The notes under the pieces: generated by a model
Told to the model about the DNA's origin: nothing
Database searches by the model: none
Seen by the model: the letters and a program-made list of their open reading frames with translations, nothing else
Translations under genes and position numbers: made by a program
Assembly (NCBI GenBank): GCA_023634235.1
Contig: JAMKCF010000020.1
Span: 10,602,001-10,666,000, forward strand
DNA length: 64,000 bases
Direction of reading: 5' to 3'
Source of the DNA: Pisaster brevispinus
Taxonomy: Eukaryota; Echinodermata; Asteroidea; Forcipulatida; Asteriidae
Shown: positions 34,788-46,023 of the stretch, piece by piece
Position numbering within the stretch: position 1 is the first letter of the stretch
Layout: every line of letters begins with the position of its first letter

Positions 34788-35510
34788 CACCACATGATGG
34801 TTTCACCACTTGATGGTTTCACCACACGATGGTTTCACCACTCTGTGGTTTCACCACACGATGGTTTCACCACATGATGGTTTCACCACTTGATGGTTTC
34901 ACCACACGATGGTTTCACCACTCTGCGGTTTCACCACACGATGTTTTACCACATGATAGTTTCACCACACAATGTTTTCACCACCTGATGGTTTCACCAC
35001 ACTGCGGTTTCACCACACGATGTTTCACCACATGATGGTTTCACCACACGATTGTTTCACCACATGGTTTCACCACACGATGGTTTCACCACACTATGGT
35101 TTCACCACATGAAGGTTTCACCACACGACGTTTCACCACACTACGGTTCCACCACACGATGGTTTCACCACATGATGGTTTAACCACATGACAGTTTCAC
35201 CACATGATGGTTTCACAACACGATGGTTTCACAACACGAAGGTTTCACCACACGATGGTTTCACCACACTATGGTTTCATCACACGATGGTTTCACCACA
35301 CGACGGTTTCACCACACTATGGTTCCACCACACGATGGTTTCACCACATGATGGTTTAACCACATGACAGTTTCACCACACTATGGTTTCACGACACGAT
35401 GGTTTCACAACACGAAGGTTTCACCACACGATGGTTTCACCACATGATGGTTTCACCACACGATGGTTTCACTACACGATGGTTGCACCACATGATGGTT
35501 TCACCACACT
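34788..35510. repeat. 16-bp minisatellite (ACCACATGATGGTTTC), about 45 units
   Basis: Units of 14-16 bp with variants ACACGATGG, ACTTGATGG, ACTCTGCGG and ACACTATGG. A group of 11 units is repeated with 176-bp spacing: GGTTTAACCACATGACAG occurs at about 35178 and 35354 with shared flanks. Confidence 0.9.
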
Positions 35511-36879
35511 CATAAACGCAGTATCAAGTCCCAAACATTCTCCGGACAGCCAGATTTTCAATATCTTTGTTCATATCATTTTCTCCTTCCGTATCAATTC
35601 CTTTAATCTGACCCCTCTCACCTCTAAAACCATGCAGATCGTAATTCATTTCGGCATTTTATTTTCTTCTTGTGCATTTGCAGACATTTTGTTCCAGACG
35701 TCTGTAAATTTTGATTACACCAGCATTTTTTTTAGGGGGGTGGAAGAAGGAGAAGAAGTTGAAGAAGAAACCCAACAACCCTAAAACATCTGCTAGTATT
35801 ATTATATGCATTCTTGTTTTTCCGGCAAACGTAAAAATAAATATGGAAACTGGGTCAACCCACGCTTCACTCGCAAATGTTTGCCGTCATGATCGGTCTG
35901 GTGGGATTAGTGTAGGCATAGTTTGGTCCCAGTTTAGAAGCAGACCTTACGTTATAATCAGCGTCACATTTTAAGAATGTCCAAACGGTAGTTACCAAAA
36001 TGGATGCTACATGTAGGATGTGTATTTCTGTTTTAGAAGATGCTGTCGGGGTCTCTCTTTGTTCATATTGACATGTCTTCTGTCTTCCCCCTGCCAGGAT
36101 AGGTATCACGGTAGTGTGGGAATAATAGTAGTACATTATTTGTTAACAGTGTTTTTGTCTACGGGTGTTTTAAAGTTATCAAATTATTTTGTCAACAGGC
36201 TGAGCTATTTGAGTGATGTTTGGAAAGGGATCTGTTTAATAAATAGTGATAATAACAACACTGAAGTCTTTATTAGTACACGTATCTATTGATGAAGTTC
36301 TCCAGCCCCAGAAAGAAGGGAAACAAGCAAGGGAAGGATTTGTTAAGAAGGAATGATTATGGGAACCATCAGAGCGCCACTTGAGAAAGCGCGGTGGCCC
36401 AACTTGCTGCCAAACAATACCAGTAAAACCGGAGTAAGCCTCGTTGCCTTTCACTTTTGCACTTGCGTTACACAACACACAGAACCTTACAGCTTTACAT
36501 CCCATCTGAATGGCAAAGCAGTTAGGGTGAAGTGCTTTGCTCTTGCACCATGGTAAGTGCACAGGTTTTCAAAATAACTGTCGGAGCAGAGCGTCAGCCA
36601 GAAGAACCCAAGTCAAAGCCCTGGTTTCCGAAATGGCTATAGTCTTGGGAAGCACCATTGGGAAGGGAACGATTGTTTAAAATAGCTACTGGTGCAGAGC
36701 CTACGCTAGAACCCAAGCTGAAATTGTTGTTTTGAAAAGGGCCCTAGTAAAAGTTTAACTTATTTGATCATTTTTGGAAATCTTTTTTAGCATACTTTGT
36801 TTGATTTCATTTATGTAATTTTCTTGTGCTGAAGCTTTGCAGATCATAGGCTAGTATTATTGAATTTTATTTTTGTTTT

Positions 36880-37135
36880 TAATATTCCTGGTAATGAAGC
36901 AACTAGCACTGGGACCCGTAGGCCTGAAGAAACATGTGTAGAGAAAATGATTAAGAAATATTCAGTTTTAGATTTGGGAGGAAAACCCCAAGCAGGAAAA
37001 CCTGTGCGATCAAGTTGGGACTAAAAAACCAATCCACATGCGAGGCTCCGGTCTGAGGTGGGGTTCGAACCAGGGTCCACAGAGGTGAAAGGCAGGGCAA
37101 GAGACCGCTGAGCCAACCTGACCCCCTAGTTCTAA
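36880..37135 (-). repeat. SINE C copy (minus strand)
   Basis: GGGACCCGTAGGCCTGAAG, TTCAGTTTTAGATTTGGGAG, GAGGTGGGGTTCGAACCAGG and AGCCAACCTGACCCCC. This is one of the clearer copies. Confidence 0.7.
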
Positions 37136-38184
37136 TATTGCCAGGGATGACACTGCCTTAGCATCGCAAAGAAACAAAATTATGCTGGATTAATGCACAG
37201 TCTTTTGGACATTCCTCTGCGAGCTTCAGAATTTTGTCAAGTTGGGATTTTTATTCATTGAAATGCTGAACACTAATTGAAAATTGAATCATGACCTACT
37301 TGCCCAGTCCAGTCTGATTTTGCCAAAACGCAAATGACTAAAGGGAAATTGGGCTAATTCTCAGTATTTTTGACAGCGTGGAGACGTTTGTGAACCAGAT
37401 TTATGTGGTGCAAAACAAGTAATAAATAATCTGTTATTTTCTATTGTTATTAATATTTTTCTTATTTGGCCATTGATACAAGAAAGCAACATACCGGCAG
37501 TCAAAATAAAATAAAACTGTAGTTGTGATTGCAAGGAAATTTGTTGTTGAAAGCGCCCTCATGCGGTGAAAAATACAGTCAGTTGCAAATTGTTAAGAAC
37601 TCGTCTCGCATTTTAAAGGCACAACCCTTTTTTGTTTACTTAAAAAAGCTGTTGATTTGGTCATTGAAATGTGTATTTAAAAACATCAAATTATTTTTGT
37701 CAGTAATCACCTTAACTATGCATCGTTACTACACAGGGCACGGTAATCTCATAACCTTGTTTTTACACTCTCTGACAAACACGGTTTTATTTTGCACCGG
37801 CCGCTGTTGCTATGGTGATGTGATGCATCATAGTTTTGACTTTGTATGGCCGTATTCTTATTAATTTTAAAAGGTTCGTCTCCTTTTTATTCGCCTCAAG
37901 GAAAATTATTTATCCGTACCAAGACTGGTTAGATTGATACACTGATTTTCTACCCAGGAATTATGCATGTCAGTCAAATAAATAGATGTAGGAATATTTG
38001 GCCTCGCTTCTGTTGGAAGGAAACGAAAAGAATGATTTTTTTTTTTTTGCTAAAATGTAAATTTAGAGTTTATTTAATGGTTGACCTGTTTTGCTTGTCT
38101 GAAACGTGCGGACAATTTGATGTTTACATGCATAATTTGGTAGTCTTGCATTTTGTTAAGGACAATGTGATGGTTGAACAGACG

Positions 38185-38365
38185 CTTGGGTTTCGCCCGT
38201 ACTCTGATGTGTGTTAGGCGCTGTATACTCAGTACTTTTCCCTGAGTTCTGTAGAAACAAAATCCATAGGCATATTGCTTGGCTGGGATTCGAACCCACA
38301 ACCTTTGCCATTCTAGAGCAGATGTCCTACAACTAGACCATCAAGCTTTCTTGATAGCTTAGAGG
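38185..38365 (-). repeat. SINE B copy (minus strand)
   Basis: CTCTGATGTGTGTTAGGCGC, CTCAGTACTTTTCCCTGAG, GGCTGGGATTCGAACCCACA, CTACAACTAGACCATCAAG. A second B-box-like GGTGGGATTCGAACCA follows near 38424. Confidence 0.7.
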
Positions 38366-38624
38366 TAGTTCAAATCCTATATTAGCAGTGAGTACAGCAA
38401 TGATTCAATGGATGCTAAAATTGGTGGGATTCGAACCATTTAAAAAATTTATTGTTAGTGTACTTGGTGCTGGCAGTGTACATGAAGAATATGCAATTAA
38501 AAAAAAAATAAAATCATAAATTTCATCACTTTTAAGAGGAAGCAGGAACCGAGTACACTAAAAATTATTGGTTCTTTTTAAGATTATGCTGTTAGTTTCC
38601 ATGGGATTCTGTTTTAAAATCCTA

Positions 38625-38760
38625 CCCCCTAAGTGCAGTGTCATGTCTGAGTGGTGTAGTGCACCGAACTCAAGTTCTGATGTTGTGGGTTCCGTTCCCG
38701 GTCATGGCACTAGTGTGCTGTAGCAAGACACAGTATTTGCGTTGTCCTTCGGATGGTTAC
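38625..38760 (+). repeat. Group D SINE, head and start of body
   Basis: TGTCTGAGTGGTGTAGTGCA (A box region), CTCAAGTTCTGATGTTGTGG and GGTTCCGTTCCCGGTC (B box region). The same core stands on the minus strand at 2950-3510. It is followed directly by a family T stretch. Confidence 0.6.
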
Positions 38761-38996
38761 CAGCCACAATAAGATGTCACATGTACTATTCGTGACTGGC
38801 CTCCTGCTCATTTCCTCTAAGCAGGAAAGTGTTAAGCACAAAAACTTGCTAAGCACAGACAAATCTTGCTTAGCAGAAACAGGTACCCAGCCAAAATTTC
38901 CATGAAGTTAATGACAGGTGCCCCACTCATTTTATGCTGAGCAAAGTAGTTTGCTGAGCATTTTTTCTGCTTCACAGCTTTATGAAATTTGGCCCT
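38758..38996. repeat. Composite of two family T partial elements
   Basis: TTACCAGCCACAATAAGATG, CATTTCCTCTAAGCAGG, then a second TACCCAGCCAAAATTTCC and a right end TTTATGAAATTTGGCCC. Two copies appear joined near 38880. Confidence 0.55.
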
Positions 38997-39491
38997 GGTC
39001 CTCTCTCCCCCCCCCCCACCCAGCGTACTCTTTTCTCCGGAGTGCTTGTTACTCAGTGCATTACTAGGGAACAGGTGTTCCTGAAAGTCAAACCCGGCCA
39101 TGACATAGTCCCACTAAATACAGCTGGATTGAGAGACAATTGTAATATGCAAATATTCCAGGGCTTTGGCTCTCATCAACCCCCCCCCCCCCACCCCCAC
39201 CCCCTCCCAAACTGTCACGTGACAGGCCTGGGAGGACAGGTGCACTAAAATTTGCCTCTTTTAGTTGTTGCATAATGTAAATCGCTTTAAAGATCAACTT
39301 GAACAAAATTAGCATTATTGGTCTTTTGTTATAGAAAGGTAAATGAGTGTGCAATGATCAGTAAGACTCAATAAAAATTGTTTCAAAATGTAAAAAAAAA
39401 CTAAAAATATTTGATCAGTGTGCCGTTGGGTAAAAACACAGAGTTCCACGAAAAGCCCGCAAGGGCCTAGGAATCAAGCAGCACTGTGATG

Positions 39492-39564
39492 TCACACCAC
39501 AGACTCAATTCAAACAAGACAATGGAAAATTCTATCAACAACCTTCACCCAGTCTGTGGTGTGA
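39492..39564. repeat. 14-bp perfect inverted repeat
   Basis: TCACACCACAGACT at 39492-39505 and AGTCTGTGGTGTGA at 39551-39564, with a 45-bp spacer. Confidence 0.8.
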
Positions 39565-40099
39565 GGTAATGGTTGACGCTGGTTTACTGAGGCACTGGTA
39601 CTTTGGTGCTGACTTCATGCTGCGTTTTTATGGGTCTTTGCTGGGAACCATGCATATTGATTTGTTGGATTGTCTTTGCTTCTCTTAGTGTTTATGTTTT
39701 TAAAGACTGGTTTATAAAGTTTCTCAGTGTGGGGACCTTGTACATGTACCTTTTTTCGACTGACAACCAACAAATGCATTAAAACATGTTTTTGTGTATT
39801 ATTACTATGACTTTTTAAAAGTATTTTTTGCTACTCTTTCTGCTGTGTATTCACAAACACTTTGAATGTTGTATATTTTTATTTGCATGATGTATGTTAA
39901 ATTGGTGATGATATTTTGTCTTATACTGATTGGGCATATTCTCACAGGATTGCAAAAATCTTACGCTGGCCGTATCTTTTGTGTGCTTGACGAGGAGAGA
40001 AAAAAACAACTATTTGTGGGTGACCTTTGTAATTTTTAAAGAAACAAAGTTACTTTCTAAAATAAAACCCCAAACAAGCAAACAAATATACAAGTACAC

Positions 40100-40250
40100 C
40101 AGGCCTGGATTTGCAAAGAGGCCATGGGCCTCCATTGCCCTGGTCTTGGCCTTGGTGCCCCTTCAAACGTTTCCCATAGACTTTACGATTTTCCAACAGA
40201 AGTGCCCTTTGCAAAATGAAAATGGCCTTGCTCTCTTAAGGGAACACACT
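40100..40250 (+). repeat. Family G dispersed repeat copy
   Basis: CAGGCCTGGATTTGCAAAG, CTTGGCCTTGGTGCCCCTTC, CCCATAGACTTTACGATTTT, AAGTGCCCTTTGCAAAATG and ATGGCCTTGC. Confidence 0.6.
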
Positions 40251-41327
40251 GCATTGGTGTTTCTCCTTTAATCAAGTTTGATGATTAAGTATAGAAAGCA
40301 GCGTGTGTGACATTCACAACAATTTTCTATTGTTGTGGCCGTTGTTGGCTGGTACAAAACTCAGCTAGTTCCCATACCCTTTGCATTGCTTACAGTATAC
40401 AATACTGTAAAATTGAAGCTTTGGGGTATTGCTTGAGCTGATAGACGACTTCTTCTGGCAGCCTTTATGAAACTGGGTCATGGAGTGTTCACCCTCAGCG
40501 CAAAAACTCCATTAGCAGCTGATCGAAAAAAAGGGGGAAAAAAGAAAAAGGAAAAAAGGTGACAACAATTTTAAAGCTTTGTGCTTTGTGTAGAAACAAA
40601 AATCAACGATTGGTTCTTGATTTGCTTAAAGCCAATGTGGAGCCAAAATGTAAAACTATGTGCAAATTGCATTGAAGAATTCCTACGTTGTTGTTGGAAT
40701 CGTGTCATTGTTTTTGGTTTAGCTTTTACCATCGGTGATCAATAATGAACAGTCAACATTTCTTGTTCAAATGTAAAAATGTTTTGCACCTTGACTTCTT
40801 CGGTCATGAGAAACTGCTGAACGTTGAATCCCTCTGCTGGCCTGGAATTTCACCTTTGGGAGGGCAAGGCCAGTTTTCCAAAGGGCACTTCCATTGGAAA
40901 ATGTCTATTGGTCAATCCAGTGAACTTTTAATGAGCTTTCAGCGTCATGAGAATATGCCCCATCCTTCTTGCATGCTTTTCCCCGTGTGTGTGTGTGTGT
41001 TTTTTTTCTTTATGGTTTTTGCTTCTTTTCCCACAAGCCTAGGTGGCATGCCTGTTAAACTCCCACCCCGGGAAAGTCCGGTCACTCGCAAGCCCCCTGC
41101 ACAAACCCAAGAAGAACCAGCTACACGAAACACGGCACACATGATGCGGACAAGATTCAGGCGATGTACATAAAACTATTTCCTCATTTTATTCTTTAGT
41201 CTCTGTTTTCTCATCCAGCAGGGATCGATACACCCTTAATGGCCAGAGGCCAGTAGTTTTAGCACGTGGCCACTAACCGCAGAACCACACAAATCCTGCA
41301 GTTAATATTTTTTTTTTACTGTTATAT

Positions 41328-41650
41328 TGCAGGCCTTGAACTTTGCTCTTGAAGGGGCAAGGCAATTTTCCTCTAGTAAGGGGCACTTCCATGAGGAAAA
41401 TGTAAATTTGTATTGGAACTTTGCAAAGGGCACCACAGCAAAAGCACAGGGCACCACGGCAATTGCTGTGGGTGCCGTGGGTTATTTCTAGGCCTGTACT
41501 GAATTGCCTCCATACCTCTGATTATCGCCTTGGTGCCCCTTGGAAAGTTCCTGAAGAAATTTTAACCTACCTCATAGAGGTGCTCTTCACTAAAGAAAAT
41601 GCCTCCCTTGCCCATACAAGAAGTATCAGCCCTGAAAAAGTTTCTAGTCC
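41328..41650 (-). repeat. Family G copies, two joined
   Basis: First part 41328-41500 reads AGGCCTTGAACTTTGCTC, AAGGGGCAAGGCAATTTTCC, TTGCAAAGGGCACCACAGC and ends TTTCTAGGCCTG. The second part (41500-41650) runs in the other direction with CGCCTTGGTGCCCCTTGGAA. The first part is the complement of 50395-50570. Confidence 0.6.
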
Positions 41651-41813
41651 TAAGAGATTTGAACTACAGTTCAAAGTTCAAGGTCTGGACGCAAACAAAG
41701 TAATAGAACATTTTTTTATTCTCATCAAAATATTTTAACAAATAACTAATTGAATCCTTGGACAAAAATGCTATAATTTCAAAAACTTTTAATTGAGTTT
41801 GTTCTACGCACCA

Positions 41814-41876
41814 ATGATGTACCATCCCTTTATGAACCTTTTACGAACCATTCCGTGTACCACTCCTTATAGAGAG
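41814..41876. repeat. Single 74-bp satellite unit plus flank, locus 3
   Basis: CACCAATGATGTACCATCCC and TTTATGA, followed by GTGTACCACTCCTTA, which resembles the end of locus 2 (GCGTACCACTCCTTAAA). This hints at one element with a common end. Confidence 0.6.
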
Positions 41877-42618
41877 GTATTTCAGAAATTTTGATGAATT
41901 TTCAATAACAATAATCCCAGCAAATCTCCCTTTATGTCTGCTAGGTATTCAAACCACCCCTCGCCTTCAATACTACGTGGATCTTTGTCAAAACGTAAAT
42001 CCCATATTAAAAATGGAACTATTCCGTATGCACAGGAGTACATTGTGTATTCAGCTGTCTCATTTAGAATTTTGATATTTGGTGTTGCTACAGTAAGCTA
42101 AGCTATGCACTTGCATGAAAAAAGGGTACAGTGTTACTTGCATGTGCATGTGAATGTGGTCAATGTATAACACCATATTTTCTTCTTTATGATTTTAAGG
42201 GAAATTTGTCCGAAATTTGTTGGGAGGTGTATTTTGTGGTTGTTCTTTTCCACCATGATTGTATTTCTTGAACCTATTATAGATTGTACCTTGATTCTAA
42301 ATTATTAAGGATTTCCAATAATATGCAGAAAGTTGTTCCCTTTGGTTGTTTGAAAACAAATTGATTGGAATACTGTAAAAAAAAAAAAAATGTGTATGTA
42401 AATTTTCCCCCTTGAAAAAAAGCAAATTGCTTTGAAGTGTTCCCTTGAAGAAGAAAAGACTGTTTTAGCAATCAAGGGTTTGTGTGTGTGTTTTTTTTTT
42501 TTTTTTTTTTTTTGGGGGGGGGGGGTTAAACGTAATAAAATGTCATTGCAAATGATGTACCTTATTTTTAAAACATTATTGTTACTAACAGAAAATACTA
42601 ATGTCTGCTTAGTGTCTA

Positions 42619-43109
42619 TGGCCCTTTTCAGAAACACAGCTTGGGCTCTGGCTTGGGCTCCGGCCTGGGCTCGGGCTTGGGGTCCGGCTTGGGCTCTGGC
42701 TTGGGCTCGGGCTTGGGCTTTGGCTCCGGTTTGGGTTCTAGCTTGGTTTCTGGCTTGGGCTCCGGCCTGGGCTCCAGTTTGGGTTCCAGCTTGGTTTCCG
42801 GCTTGGGGGCCGGCTTGGGCTCCAGCTTGGGCTCCAGCTTGGGCTCTGGCTTTGGCTCCAGCTTGGGCTCCGGCTTTGGCTCCAGCTTGGGCTCCAGCTT
42901 GGGCTCCAGCTTGGGCTCCAGCTTTGGCTCAAGCTTGATTTCTGGCTTGGGCTCCGTCTTGGGCTCCGTCTTGGGCTCCAGCTTGGACTCCGGCTTTGGC
43001 TCCAGCTTGGGCTCCGTCTGTCTGATTGACTAAAAGGGCATGTTTTCGAAATAACTGACTGCGCCTCAAGCCAAGCCCAAGCCTAAGCTGTTTTTTGGAA
43101 AATGGCCCA
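42619..43109. repeat. Inverted-repeat-ended element carrying a 12-bp minisatellite
   Basis: Ends 42619-42646 (GGCCCTTTTCAGAAACACAG then CTTGGGCT) and 43074-43109 (AGCCCAAGCCTAAGCTG then TTTTTTGGAAAATGGCCC) are inverted copies with an indel. Between them lie about 32 units of CTTGGGCTCCAG or close variants (42641-43020). The open frames here read Gly/Ser/Leu or Trp/Ala/Pro repeats and are not credible proteins. Confidence 0.75.
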
Positions 43110-43149
43110 TATAGACCATAGAGTTACAAACCGAGTTAATTGCACCGAG

Positions 43150-43328
43150 CTACTAGAGCACAGAAAGCAGCTTAGCACATACAAGATTATGCTTACCAGA
43201 TTGAGCCTACCAGCCAAAACACCATTATATCACTTGTACCATCTCTGAGTGGTTTCCTGTTATTATGGCTTAGCAGAAAAATAGTGAAGTGAAATTTTCT
43301 GCTTAAGGAGCTCTATGCAATCGGGCCC
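43150..43328. repeat. Family T element, diverged
   Basis: GCAGCTTAGCACATACAAGA, CCTACCAGCCAAAACACC, TAAGGAGCTCTATGCAATCG and GGCCC at the right end. Confidence 0.6.
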
Positions 43329-43608
43329 AGGAACACGCTTTGAGTAATCTTCATCTGAGTACGCCCTCTATGTTAACAATGGCAAACAAAAATACTGTGT
43401 GACATAAGCGTATGGCAAAAGGCACCAGCTCAACCAAAGTTCAATTTGAGGAATAGCAAAAATGGCAGTGCACATGCCGCCAATGATGGCATGCACAGAT
43501 GGTGATGCACTCAGCACCCTCTGGGTTAAGTTTCTATGGTGGAGACCTCTTGCACTGAGGTCACACGCAGCGACACTTACCCCCATGGTCTGCCGTTTTA
43601 GGAGTGAA

Positions 43609-43766
43609 ATGCCATATAGAGATACAGTGCGCGTGTAACCGCGCACGCCTCGCCTAAATTGCTCACTGGGACTCCGACTCCCAAAATGCCATATAGAGAT
43701 ACAGTGCACGTGTAACCGCGCACGCCTCGCCTAAATTGCTCAATGGGACTCCGACTCCCAAAATGG
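43609..43766. repeat. 77-bp tandem duplication, nearly identical copies
   Basis: GCCATATAGAGATACAGTGC starts at 43611 and again at 43688, and CCGACTCCCAAAATG closes both copies. Only a few differences are visible (GCGCGTG/GCACGTG, CTCACTGG/CTCAATGG), so the duplication looks recent. Confidence 0.9.
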
Positions 43767-43812
43767 CGCAACTTAAGATTTACTCGGTCAATAGTCTTTC
43801 ATCATAAAGCAA

Positions 43813-44047
43813 GGTTCAATTTCATGGCTCTGCTTACAATCACATTTTTCGCTTACAGGGCAAGGGCCGAATTTCTGTGCTAGCTATGTAAGCGAAGAAT
43901 GCCTAGTAACTTTGAGTACACACGTGCACAAGCAAAAGTTTCCTGCTAACCCATGAAATGTGCTTGTCGAAAGCGCAGAATTCCCTGCTTCCGTAAGCGC
44001 CGATTTTTCGCTTACAGTATTATAAGCAGAGCCATGAAATTGGGCCC
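43813..44047. repeat. Family T subtype with GGCTCTGCTTA ends
   Basis: Left GTTCAATTTCATGGCTCTGC, right GCAGAGCCATGAAATTGGGC. The inside has TTTTTCGCTTACAG in both orientations. The copy at 14273-14440 (GGTCCAATTTCATGGCTCTG) is a relative. Confidence 0.7.
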
Positions 44048-44284
44048 GTTTGTCTTGGTTTTTATTCCCAAACTGAGGCTTGGAGGACAAAATAAATGGA
44101 CCCCATTTCGGGTAACGTGGAACACAACAGAGAAGATACCAACATGATGATGGTCTATAATAATTAACCCCTCCCATCCCTGCCCTAAAATGTATTAACC
44201 AATTTGCATATATGCTAATTAAGGAGAGGAAGGTCTGAGTACAGGAATATAATTAATTTCTCTCTGGTTGGTTCTTGATAACAG

Positions 44285-44347
44285 ATCAGAGCATTACATC
44301 AATTGACAGCCCCACAGAAAACAAAGGAAAAGAAGATGGATATGAAG
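44285..44347 (+). CDS. DGKQ: DGKQ exon e: polar linker between C1-3 and RA
   Basis: This 63-nt exon keeps phase 1 on both sides. It encodes a Ser/Glu/Asp/Lys-rich segment (QSITSIDSPTENKGKEDGYE). Support comes from AACAG before it, a GTTTGT donor after it, phase fit with both neighbouring exons, and the acidic/polar linker at the same place in vertebrate DGKQ. It is the least certain exon since it has no domain motif; because it is a multiple of three, skipping it would keep frame. Confidence 0.6.
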
Positions 44348-45094
44348 GTTTGTACACTACTTTTTATTCGTAATGATATTTGCATATTGTATAAAGTTAA
44401 TGAGGCATAGTCAAGCCACAAAGCTGAAAATGAATACTCAAATAAAAATGTGCTTGTTTTTTACATTAATTCATTGAACTAGTGTAGCAGAATTTGTCTG
44501 ATGAATATTCAAATTTGTATTCCCGTTACTTTAAAACATTGATTTATTGACCAAATATCAGCCTAAAACACAATAGAATTCAAATATATAAGTTTATATT
44601 TCTGCTACTCATATTAATGTATTAAACAAACCAAGCCCAAAAATGTACATCATTTAAATTTTTCAAATCTGAAATAACTTACTAGTCTTAAACATTTACG
44701 TACACATGATGACTTTTAGAAAAAGAAACGCTATCTCTTAAAAAGATAGGTGCGTGCAGGCAGTTTTTTCAAAACAATTAGTTACAGCTTACCTAGCAAG
44801 TAATAATGGAAACATTTTTTTTGAGTTAATCCATTCGGATTGAAGCCAGCACTGTTCAAATTTATCACCGTGTAATTTTTGCTGAAAATATGCAAGATTT
44901 GCGCACACATGTTTAACAGCTGGAACGAACCATGTATCTCATTACAAAGAGCCGACGGACATTAATTTCAATGTTGAGGGACGCAAAGCCAGACTTGGTT
45001 GGGATGATTCTGAACAGTTTACGGTTAACATTTTAAAACATGACTAGTAATAAACCAGCAGGGAAAACAGACCGGTTAAATTATAAAAAATGAA

Positions 45095-45240
45095 TTTGGG
45101 GTTGAACTAAGAAAAAATTGACTAGAACAGGATTTGAACTCGGGCTAGATAGCTCAGTTGGTAGAGCGTCGGCACGTTAATCTGGAGATGGCATATTCAA
45201 ATCTCGTCAAATTTTCTTTGTTCAACCCCAAATTAATTTT
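45095..45240 (+). repeat. SINE A copy
   Basis: GGGCTAGATAGCTCAGTTGG, AGCGTCGGCACGTTAATC, then a decayed B box (ATATTCAAATCTCG) and the tail TTTTCTTTGTTCAACCCC. A partial inverted tail (TTGGGGTTGAACTAAG) precedes it. Confidence 0.7.
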
Positions 45241-46023
45241 TTTTTTGCAATTTAATAATGGCTTTGAATTTCATAACTTAATCCCCTTCTACCCTAGTGC
45301 ATGTAGTATTAATCATGACATGTTTGACAATTATTCTGGTGGGGAAAATGTTGTGGATATAGTCTGTCGTGGGGAGGAGGGTGGGGTAATGCAATTCTCC
45401 TTTCATCCAGCCTGCTTCGTCGTAATGCCTGCAATATGGTGGTCGCGCCGTGCTCGCCTCGGCATAAAAGCACAAACAAGCAATTTCACTGAAGCGGTAG
45501 TGACATGTATTACAAGGTCATGGGAGCAGGTCGTCCGTAGGGACGCATGTTTGAATAGGATCTCATCATTATTCCTCCGTTTCACAAACATGGAGCCCCG
45601 AGTTTGTGGACTTGCGTACATGGTTAAACAGTCAGAGGTTGGTGTTGTTTGTTTGGACTGTTATTTCGATCGGACAATTATGAAGGATAATACTTTGAGG
45701 TGTGTGGTGTAGGTTCGTCGGAGAGAAACAAATTTTTTATTTAAGCTTTTTGTAAAAATTGTAAACAATCTGATAGGCGTTATATTTTTTCCGTAATGAT
45801 CGGAAAATTTGTGAGTTATATTTCGTCTGTAGAACTTATTTTCATTACACTTGATATAAATACCAAATGTTAAGAGAAATATTTTCATCTGAAAAACTAC
45901 CATTTGTAAATCAATTTGTTCCTAACACTTGACTTCAATTTGTATTCAATTTGCCAAACTGTTTTTTAACGTGTACAAAATCTCTGACACAGCATGCACT
46001 GTTTCTTTGTTGACTGCTCTATG

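Larger units (their letters stand above)
14978..44284 (+). other. DGKQ giant intron, 29.3 kb
   Basis: Donor GTGAGT at 14978, acceptor AACAG at 44284; exon phase 1 on both sides. The content is mobile and tandem DNA, listed separately. Stretches where I see nothing clear are 17000-19650 apart from family G at 17515 and C runs near 17136, 22240-23060, 26040-26980, 27360-29400, 31085-32020, 32960-33640, 35520-36870, 37140-38180, 39570-40090 and 41880-42610. Two MEF2-like sites lie near 21290-21400. A short missed exon cannot be excluded. Confidence 0.8.

Noticed and set aside
34788..35510. CRISPR-like array
   Set aside because: The repeats are contiguous without unique spacers, and the context is a eukaryotic intron. 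The same applies to 46024-47860 and the 74-bp arrays.
42641..43033. Gly/Ser/Leu-rich and Trp/Ala/Pro-rich open frames
   Set aside because: They come from a 12-bp minisatellite inside an inverted-repeat element, and both frames are open for the same reason.
45158..45712. 184-codon open frame
   Set aside because: It begins inside a SINE A head and runs into composition without domain, repeat or splice support.
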